From JBCBST01 sp039819115 (GTDB taxonomy: Bacteria; Bacteroidota; Rhodothermia; Balneolales; Balneolaceae): a DNA stretch of 31,343 nt. Under the pieces are notes generated by a model. It did no database searches. It worked only from the letters and a program-made list of their open reading frames with translations, and was not told the DNA's origin. How positions within the stretch are numbered: the first letter of the stretch is position 1; every line of letters begins with the position of its first letter. Of this stretch, positions 25,422 to 31,343 are shown one piece after another. The stretch spans positions 1-31,343 of the forward strand of contig JBCBST010000027.1 of the NCBI GenBank assembly GCA_039819115.1, in the 5' to 3' direction. The position numbers and the translations under genes are program-made.

Positions 25422-27659
25422 ATGAAGAACGTACCATTCGTGGGCATTTTATGTGTTGGGTTGCTTATCCAGGCATGTTCAACAGCAACAGATAACCGTG
25501 AGTATGATCCAGTAATTGAGGCCAAGGTAGACTCCGTACTTGCTTTAATGACATTGGAAGAAAAAATAGGTCAATTGACGCTGTACACCAGCGACATGGA
25601 TCAAACGGGAGCATTTTTACGATCGGAGTATAAAGAGGATATCAGATCAGGTGAAGTAGGAGCCATTTTTAATGCTTATGGGGCAGCATATACCCGGGAG
25701 CTCCAGGAAATGGCAGTTAATGAAACCCGATTAGGGATCCCCCTTTTGTTTGGATACGATGTTATTCATGGACATCGTACCATATTCCCTATGCCACTTG
25801 CCGAAGCCTCATCATGGGATTTGGACATGATGGAACAAACAGCCCGGATTGCAGCACGGGAGGCAACAGCTGAAGGATTACACTGGACCTTTGCCCCTAT
25901 GGTAGACATTTCGAGAGAGCCCCGGTGGGGGAGAATTGTTGAAGGAGGCGGGGAGGACTCCTATCTCGGTGCCCTGATTGGTGCGGCTAAAGTGCGTGGT
26001 TTCCAGGGGGATGATTTACGGGATGTGCACACCATGGCTGCCACGGTAAAACACTTTGCGGCTTATGGTGCAGCCAAAGCGGGTCGCGATTACCATACGA
26101 CGGATATGAGCGATCGTGAATTGCGGGAGGTATATCTTCCCCCTTTTAAAGCGGCAATAGATGCAGGCGCTGTTTCTATCATGACATCATTTAATGACCT
26201 GAATGGAGTACCTGCAACCGCCAATGACTATTTGTTTAAGGATATTTTAAGAGAAGAATGGGGATTTAATGGCTTCGTGGTTACTGATTACACCGCAATT
26301 ATGGAGTTGTTGTATCATGGCATAGCAAAAGATCCGGCGCATGCCAGTGAACTGGCGATTAAAGCCGGGATTGATATGAGTATGCAGGATGGGTTTTTTC
26401 AGCAGAACCTGGCCCAATTGGTTGAGGAACAGAGAATCAGCGAGCGCTTAATTGACGAAGCAACCAAAAATGTGCTCAGAATAAAATTTCAGCTTGGCTT
26501 ATTTGATGATCCGTTCAGGTATAGTGATCCGGATCGGCAGGAAGCTGAGGTGATGAAAGATGAGCATCTCGAAATAGCCAAAGAAATGGCTAAGCGGTCT
26601 GTTGTTTTATTAAAGAATGACGATCAGACATTGCCCTTATCAAAGAATATTCGAACCGTTGCTGTAATTGGTCCTATGGCCGATAACCAGAGAGATATGA
26701 TTGGCAGTTGGTCGGCTGCCGGCGATTGGTCAAAATCGGTTAGTTTGCTGGAAGGAATGAAAAACAAACTTCCCGAGGTCAACTTTGTGTATGCAAAAGG
26801 TGCTGAAACCACCGGTGATGACAAAAGCGGATTCAGAGAAGCCCTTCGTGTTGCAAGAAATGCAGACGCGGTGATACTTGCTCTTGGGGAGAATTACTGG
26901 ATGAGTGGTGAGGCGGCCTCAAAAGTCGACATTAGTTTACCCGGAGTGCAAGAAGAACTGGCGTTAGAAGTTGAGAAACTGGGAAAACCAACGATAGCTG
27001 TGCTCATGAATGGTCGTCCCCTCACCATTGGCGCGCTGGATGAGAATATGGATGCTTTACTTGAAGCCTGGTTTCTGGGCACCACTACGGGTGATGCACT
27101 GGCCGATATCCTGTTTGGCGACTATAACCCAAGTGGTAAACTAACGGTAACGTTTCCGGCTCATCTGGGGCAGGTGCCCATCCATTACGATATGAAAAAT
27201 ACCGGACGTCCAATGAATCCGGATCAGAAATACACGTCTAAATACATCGATGCTCCCAACGAACCGTTATATGTTTTTGGCTATGGGCTTTCTTATACCA
27301 CGTTCGATTATGGTGCCCTGAGTTTGAGTTCTAATACAATGACGACATCCGAACGTATCGATGTGCGTATTGAGGTTAGAAACACGGGCCAATACGGCGG
27401 CGAAGAAATCGTACAGCTCTATATCCAGGATAAAGTGGGTTCTGTTACCCGGCCGGTAAAGGAGTTAAAAGGATTTGAAAAAGTGTACCTGGAACCAGGC
27501 GAATCCAAAGAAGTCCTGTTTACTATTACCAATAGTGACCTGGAATTTTACCGGAAGGATATGACGTACGGCTCAGAAACAGGTGAATTTGTAGTGTATG
27601 TGGGTGGAAATTCAAAAGATGTTCAATCGGTCGAGTTTGAACTCGTAAATCTGAAGTGA
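25422..27659 (+). CDS. bglX: GH3 beta-glucosidase (BglX-type), lipoprotein
   Basis: 745 residues with lipobox LIQAC (Cys19). The GH3 N-terminal domain (about 28-370) contains LTLEEKIGQL, YDVIHGHRT, FAPMVDISREPRWGR, KHF (Lys210-His211) and the nucleophile Asp289 in GFVVTDY. The C-terminal GH3 domain (about 392-620) carries LGENYWMSGEAASK with the likely acid/base Glu497. An Fn3-like domain follows (about 650-735). It removes terminal beta-glucose from short oligosaccharides. A Bacteroides GH3 enzyme in a comparable GH144 locus prefers beta-1,2-linked sophoro-oligosaccharides, from memory. It is the last gene of the PUL, 34 bp after the GH144 gene, and its stop is 1 bp from the stop of the convergent regulator. 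The symbol is by family only. Confidence 0.92.
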   Translation: MKNVPFVGILCVGLLIQACSTATDNREYDPVIEAKVDSVLALMTLEEKIGQLTLYTSDMDQTGAFLRSEYKEDIRSGEVGAIFNAYGAAYTRELQEMAVNETRLGIPLLFGYDVIHGHRTIFPMPLAEASSWDLDMMEQTARIAAREATAEGLHWTFAPMVDISREPRWGRIVEGGGEDSYLGALIGAAKVRGFQGDDLRDVHTMAATVKHFAAYGAAKAGRDYHTTDMSDRELREVYLPPFKAAIDAGAVSIMTSFNDLNGVPATANDYLFKDILREEWGFNGFVVTDYTAIMELLYHGIAKDPAHASELAIKAGIDMSMQDGFFQQNLAQLVEEQRISERLIDEATKNVLRIKFQLGLFDDPFRYSDPDRQEAEVMKDEHLEIAKEMAKRSVVLLKNDDQTLPLSKNIRTVAVIGPMADNQRDMIGSWSAAGDWSKSVSLLEGMKNKLPEVNFVYAKGAETTGDDKSGFREALRVARNADAVILALGENYWMSGEAASKVDISLPGVQEELALEVEKLGKPTIAVLMNGRPLTIGALDENMDALLEAWFLGTTTGDALADILFGDYNPSGKLTVTFPAHLGQVPIHYDMKNTGRPMNPDQKYTSKYIDAPNEPLYVFGYGLSYTTFDYGALSLSSNTMTTSERIDVRIEVRNTGQYGGEEIVQLYIQDKVGSVTRPVKELKGFEKVYLEPGESKEVLFTITNSDLEFYRKDMTYGSETGEFVVYVGGNSKDVQSVEFELVNLK

Positions 27660-27660
27660 C

Positions 27661-30507
27661 CTAGAACGTCATTATCAATTCATTCAGATTCACATTGGTA
27701 TCCAGATTAAGGCGTTTTCTTAACCGATAACGCCTTTCTTCCACACCGCGCACAGAGATATTTAGCAGAGGGGCAATTTCCTTAGAGGATAAGTTCATTC
27801 TCAGGTACGCGCATAACCTCAAATCGCTGGGTGTAAGTTGAGGATAGGAGCCTTTAAGTCGCTTGAAGAAATCCCCATGAGCCTGATCATACAACTGTTC
27901 AAATACTTCCCATTCATGCTCATCTTCAATTCCCTGATCAATAAGCTTGTTGATTTTCCTGTAATGATGATCGGCGAATCTGCTTCCGAGTTCTTCTTTC
28001 TGCTTTTCTAATTCGTTCTTAATCGTGGTGAGCAGATTATTTTTCCGCATCATGGCCATGGTGTTTGAGGCGAGCTGTGCCGACTTATGTTCTACCTCAT
28101 TCTGTAATTTTTCATTGGTGAGCTTGATGATTTCTTTTTCAGCCTGCTCACGTTCCAGCTGCATAGCCTTATGTTTTACTTCTAACTCTTCACTTACAGC
28201 AAGCCAGCGTTTCCTGCTTCGATAAAGCCGGATGACTACAAGTATGCTGCTCCCCATAAAAAAGTACAGCACAAAAGAAGCCGTACTTAAATACCATGGT
28301 TTTTTTATGCTGAATGAATACACGGCAGGTTCAGTAACGGTGCCATTCATTCCGATCGAACGCACTTCAAACCGGTATTCTCCCGACGGAAGACTGATGA
28401 ACTCTTTTGATGTATCGGTTATCCAGCTGCTCCATTCAGAATCTAATCCTTCCAGTTTGTACTGAAAATAAGGCTGAATACCAGCCGATTGAGAAGAAGA
28501 CCAGCTCAGCGAAATGGTATTTGTACGATAACTGATTTCATTACTCTTTACCGGGAGATAGCGCCCGGTTGGTTTTACCGTGTTATCTGCAAGGTATTCT
28601 ACCGTATTGATATCCACCTGGGGTAAGGAATAGTTGGCCTCGTCTATCAAGGATAAATCAAGAATAGAAAACCCATCATCCAGACAAATCAGGTGTAGTG
28701 AATCCGAAAGCGCGACTACATGCTCGTAGTTTTCAACCAGGTCGAAATCAAACATCTCGGGAATGATCCGGTGAATCAACCGGGTGGTATTAAAATGTAC
28801 TTCCAGTAATAAGAGCTCATTACTTTTTATCACCCAGTACTGTTGATCACCAGCTGGTAAAATCTGTTTAACGGTACCACGTTCTGTGAAAAACGGATCC
28901 AATTCGGAATAAAGCACAAACCGTTCATTGATCGTATCCCACTGGAATAAAGAATCACGGTAAGAAGTCATGATTCGGTTGTCCAGTTTAAACAATCGGT
29001 TGGTGATTCTGGGCAGACCAGATGCTTCTCCAATTTTCCGGGTCGTTTCAATGGTGGTGAACTGCATATTGGGTTGAACCTTAAATAACCCTTTTACGGT
29101 ATGTCCCAGCCACAGATTTCCAAGGTGATCGAATTCTAAAAAACGAATGGGAGCCGAAAAACCGGTGATCGTATGAGACTCCCGCCAGGTATCATCGTTC
29201 TTTGTATACACCAGCAGATCGCTGTACGTACTTTGAATTAATTTCCCCTCATGTTTTCCCTCCGCTTTTTTCAGGGTATATCCACCAAAAACTCCACTCA
29301 CCTGTTCCAGGGAGTTATCGTTAATAACAAAGGTTCCTTCATTTAAACCAGCGTACAGCTTTTCATCATATATCTTTAAAAACCAGACCTGTCCCTGGCT
29401 TCCGGGTATCAGGGTTCGGTCTCCAAAAACACCATATTTGTCGGGCTTAAAACGATAAACGCCCTGGTTGGTACCAACAAACAGCTCATTTTCGAAGAGT
29501 GCTGCTGCATACACACTGCCAATGTCCAGGCTCTTTTGCTGGTAGGATTGCACAGGTAAGTCAAAGGCGATATAGGTTACCCCTTTATCTAATCCGACCC
29601 ATGCGTTCCCAAACTTATCTTCTTGCAGTGTAAGTATGGTATTGTTAGATAATCGGTTATCCGTATTAATTTGATCGAGCAGGTTAAATTCTTCGTCAAA
29701 TATGTAAAGTCCGTTGAGAATGGTACCAATGATTAGTTTGGTACCGGCTTTGATCATGGTATTCAGGTTATTGTTGATAATAAACGCTGAATCAGTTGGA
29801 TCCCACTTTGTAAACGAGTTGTTTTCAAACTCATAAATACCGGATGTAGTACCTATAAGGTAGGTTGTGGAATCCCATTTTATCACCGATTTAACTTCTT
29901 CATCATTTAAAAAATCAGAACCCCGTATTTCAATAAGTGTTCGATCCCTTAACTCATATAAACTACCCTGAATTTGTTGTGTGAAAACACGATCTCCGGC
30001 TTTATGGAGAAACATGAAGGAACCTTGCTTATCCACCCGAAATACATCCGTACCATCATATCCATAAATGGATCCAAAACTATGGAAGTAGATAACACCT
30101 TCATGTTCTATGATTTTCCAGATCTCATCGTTATTCATGTCCGGATCAGGCAAAGATGCAGCTAAAGAGGTATAGGTTAACCCCGATTCCTCTGATGAGA
30201 GCCAAAACCCAAAATCCTCGAATGAGCCGGTATATAAGGTATCATTGATATAGGAAACGGAGCGGATCGTGCTGAACTCACCCAACTGGTGTAATTCGGA
30301 TTGACTGTTCTCAATTACGACTAAACCGTGATTGTTTGCGATAAATACACGACGGTCATTATCGGTATCAATATCCCAGTTCTGGTTACCCGCACCGAGT
30401 GTTTTAAAATCATAGTAGTTTAATTGACAGCTAAGTTGTGCGTTAACAGAACTTCCCGCAGAACAAAGGAAAAAAACGACCCAGATGTATAAACAAAGCC
30501 TTCGCAT
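27661..30507 (-). CDS. Membrane-anchored one-component PUL regulator: periplasmic propeller, Y_Y_Y, LuxR-type HTH
   Basis: 948 residues. A signal peptide (about 1-23) is followed by a periplasmic region of about 620 residues with two-component-regulator-propeller-like repeats (VFIANNHGLVVIE, NAWVGLDKGVTYI, LWLGHTVKGLFKV). A Y_Y_Y-type domain follows (about 660-732, YKLEGLDSEWSSW). Next are a single TM helix (about 739-762), a long coiled coil (about 768-845) and a C-terminal GerE/LuxR HTH (about 891-935, LTPSDLRLCAYLRMNLSSKE). No kinase, phosphoacceptor or receiver domain is present, so the sensing signal must pass straight through the membrane to DNA binding, as proposed for SusR. The coiled coil suggests dimerisation. 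It is convergent with the PUL and is presumably its activator, sensing released oligosaccharides. Confidence 0.88.
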   Translation of the reverse strand: MRRLCLYIWVVFFLCSAGSSVNAQLSCQLNYYDFKTLGAGNQNWDIDTDNDRRVFIANNHGLVVIENSQSELHQLGEFSTIRSVSYINDTLYTGSFEDFGFWLSSEESGLTYTSLAASLPDPDMNNDEIWKIIEHEGVIYFHSFGSIYGYDGTDVFRVDKQGSFMFLHKAGDRVFTQQIQGSLYELRDRTLIEIRGSDFLNDEEVKSVIKWDSTTYLIGTTSGIYEFENNSFTKWDPTDSAFIINNNLNTMIKAGTKLIIGTILNGLYIFDEEFNLLDQINTDNRLSNNTILTLQEDKFGNAWVGLDKGVTYIAFDLPVQSYQQKSLDIGSVYAAALFENELFVGTNQGVYRFKPDKYGVFGDRTLIPGSQGQVWFLKIYDEKLYAGLNEGTFVINDNSLEQVSGVFGGYTLKKAEGKHEGKLIQSTYSDLLVYTKNDDTWRESHTITGFSAPIRFLEFDHLGNLWLGHTVKGLFKVQPNMQFTTIETTRKIGEASGLPRITNRLFKLDNRIMTSYRDSLFQWDTINERFVLYSELDPFFTERGTVKQILPAGDQQYWVIKSNELLLLEVHFNTTRLIHRIIPEMFDFDLVENYEHVVALSDSLHLICLDDGFSILDLSLIDEANYSLPQVDINTVEYLADNTVKPTGRYLPVKSNEISYRTNTISLSWSSSQSAGIQPYFQYKLEGLDSEWSSWITDTSKEFISLPSGEYRFEVRSIGMNGTVTEPAVYSFSIKKPWYLSTASFVLYFFMGSSILVVIRLYRSRKRWLAVSEELEVKHKAMQLEREQAEKEIIKLTNEKLQNEVEHKSAQLASNTMAMMRKNNLLTTIKNELEKQKEELGSRFADHHYRKINKLIDQGIEDEHEWEVFEQLYDQAHGDFFKRLKGSYPQLTPSDLRLCAYLRMNLSSKEIAPLLNISVRGVEERRYRLRKRLNLDTNVNLNELIMTF

Positions 30508-30971
30508 GTACTTGTTGACGATGAGCGTAGTTAGACTAGAATTAACGTAAAAATACTAATCATAATCTCACTTGAAAGCATCCGAAATATGAAACGGGGT
30601 ACCTATCACGCAATTTCTGAACGCTGGTTTTATCACTCAATAGGATATGGAAAAAGAGCGGGTATCTTTCTAATCGCTGTTTGCATGCAAAACATCATTT
30701 AAAAATAGAGATACCAAGTGTATGGAGACGCACTGTAACACTGCGATCTTACCTGGCAGTTATCCGGTCCTGCCTGATTGGATCAGAATCTGGTTGATTC
30801 AAAAAAGGTAAGACAGCACAATGAACGAAAGGTGTTTATCAACACCTTGAAACTGAAAATGAGGCTCAGTTAAACCGAGTGCTACCAGGCCAGGTATTAG
30901 CCATTAAAAAAGTAGAAACTCGAGTAGCGTAAGAGACAAGAAGCGGTTGATAACACGTACGGGAAAGGACG
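30508..30971. other. 464-bp intergenic region without a recognisable gene
   Basis: It lies upstream of the PUL regulator and downstream of the DUF6686-like gene. It contains a perfect hairpin (AAGGTGTT / AACACCTT, 30829-30848), a perfect 12-bp palindrome TTTGCATGCAAA (30680-30691), and a 15-bp imperfect palindrome CTCAGTTAAACCGAG near 30872. A 7-bp inverted pair GGTATCT (30661-30667) / AGATACC (30709-30715) flanks the 12-bp palindrome. Short frames on the plus strand (one giving YQHLETENEAQLNRVLPGQ) look protein-like but have no shared start and are interrupted. A decayed gene or a structured RNA are both possible. I recognise neither. Confidence 0.5.
30829..30848. other. Perfect 8-bp hairpin in the intergenic region
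   Basis: AAGGTGTT and AACACCTT with a TATC loop. No T-run on either strand, so it is not an intrinsic terminator. It could be an operator or part of a transcript structure. Confidence 0.4.
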
Positions 30972-31304
30972 TTATTCCTCGTTGTTCAAGTCAAGAATAG
31001 CACGTGTTTGAATCAGGATGGACGCTTCGTTTAAAAGCTGTCTCATCGCCTCAAATTCTTTTTCATCAAAACAGAGTTGAACATATGTGCTTGGGGTACG
31101 GATAATGATTCGGCTTATATCATCTGGAAAAGTGATAGAATGATGATCAAAAGATATAGCAGAAAAGGAGGAAGTAAATGCCTGGAACGCGTCTTTATCC
31201 AGACTTAATAGGGTGTTGCTGGCTTTAACTCCGATATGACCACAGGTACAAAATTGAACGACTTGGTACGTTTTGTTTTCTGAAAGGACAATGGAGTTTT
31301 GCAC
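30972..31304 (-). CDS. Small protein, DUF6686-like
   Basis: 110 residues, soluble. The core QFCTCGHIGVKASNTLLSLDK resembles the small FCB-group family I know as DUF6686, in which a CxCG or CxxC turn precedes a strand and a helix. The C-terminal third (FDEKEFEAMRQLLNEASILIQTRAI) is helical. The only usable start is a GTG (31302-31304); an in-frame stop lies 15 bases upstream. Function unknown. Its cysteines and the palindrome 12 bp upstream suggest a link with metal homeostasis (inference). Confidence 0.5.
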   Translation of the reverse strand: MQNSIVLSENKTYQVVQFCTCGHIGVKASNTLLSLDKDAFQAFTSSFSAISFDHHSITFPDDISRIIIRTPSTYVQLCFDEKEFEAMRQLLNEASILIQTRAILDLNNEE

Positions 31305-31316
31305 GGTACTCGTTGT

Positions 31317-31339
31317 TTATTTAGAATCAGTCTAAATAA
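31317..31339. promoter_or_regulatory. Metalloregulator-like inverted repeat at the window end
   Basis: Arms TTATTTAGA (31317-31325) and TCTAAATAA (31331-31339) pair perfectly over 9 bp around ATCAG. A/T-rich inverted repeats with a TTTAGA...TCTAAA centre resemble sites of Fur- or DtxR/MntR-type metal-responsive repressors. It lies 12 bp from the DUF6686-like start, and may equally serve a divergent gene beyond the window. Confidence 0.55.
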
Positions 31340-31343
31340 TGTA

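Noticed and set aside
30711..30723. ATACCAAGTGTAT resembles half of the uxu operator
   Set aside because: Only one half-site matches, with a one-base insertion and no symmetric partner. Not enough to propose shared control of the PUL regulator and uronate genes.
30589..30811. Small plus-strand frames of 37 (30589-30702) and 29 (30722-30811) codons
   Set aside because: No ribosome site, no recognised similarity, and different frames. Kept only as a note on the intergenic region.

Overview
The window reads as a chromosomal segment of a free-living, polysaccharide-degrading bacterium of the FCB group. The basis is a SusC/SusD pair, many lipoproteins, a SusR-like membrane-bound regulator, A-rich leaders in place of strong Shine-Dalgarno sites, and mid-40s GC by eye. 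Balneolota/Balneolaceae or a neighbouring Bacteroidota lineage is my best guess. That is inference from gene content, not proof. No rRNA, tRNA, CRISPR array, insertion sequence or phage gene was seen.

Layout. (1) 1-2245: the end of an ABC-transporter operon, with two tandem DUF3526-type permeases, the first cut off at its 5' end. The first 79 bases form a perfect 32-bp inverted repeat that looks like a contig-end fold-back artefact. (2) 2460-4751: a COG0523/CobW-family metallochaperone GTPase followed by an FAD/NAD(P)-binding oxidoreductase. (3) 4972-6597: a secreted fusion of an endonuclease/exonuclease/phosphatase domain with a class C (P4-type) acid phosphatase. (4) 6686-9943: a 1085-residue exported Asp-box (BNR/sortilin-like) beta-propeller protein, ending in a clear terminator. 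(5) 10210-13553, minus strand: uxuB-uxuA (D-fructuronate to D-mannonate to 2-keto-3-deoxygluconate), then a DUF418 membrane protein. A GGTATACC-centred palindrome like the UxuR/ExuR operator lies upstream of uxuB. (6) 13835-15622, minus strand: a lipoprotein metallophosphoesterase, divergent from the next block. (7) 15986-27659, plus strand: a polysaccharide utilisation locus (PUL) with the order glucoamylase/GH144-like enzyme, susC, susD, LamG surface glycan-binding lipoprotein, intra-operon terminator, GH144-like lipoprotein, GH3 beta-glucosidase. (8) 27661-30507, minus strand and convergent with a 1-bp gap: a membrane-anchored sensor/regulator with a periplasmic propeller, Y_Y_Y domain, one TM helix, coiled coil and LuxR-type HTH. 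(9) 30972-31304, minus strand: a small DUF6686-like protein with a metalloregulator-style inverted repeat just upstream, at the window edge.

How it may work together. The most interesting system is blocks 6-8. Two divergent members of the GH144/PF10091 superfamily plus a GH3 enzyme suggest a PUL for beta-1,2-glucans, meaning linear or cyclic osmoregulated glucans of other bacteria. SusCD and the LamG lipoprotein would capture the glycan, the lipoprotein GH144 would cut it at the surface, and the periplasmic GH144-like enzyme and GH3 would finish it. The one-component regulator would sense the released oligosaccharide and act on the structured 363-bp control region (tandem 11-bp repeat, two palindromes) shared with the phosphoesterase. 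Because natural cyclic beta-1,2-glucans often carry phosphoglycerol, the adjacent phosphoesterase could be an accessory decoration-removing enzyme. That last step is a hypothesis.
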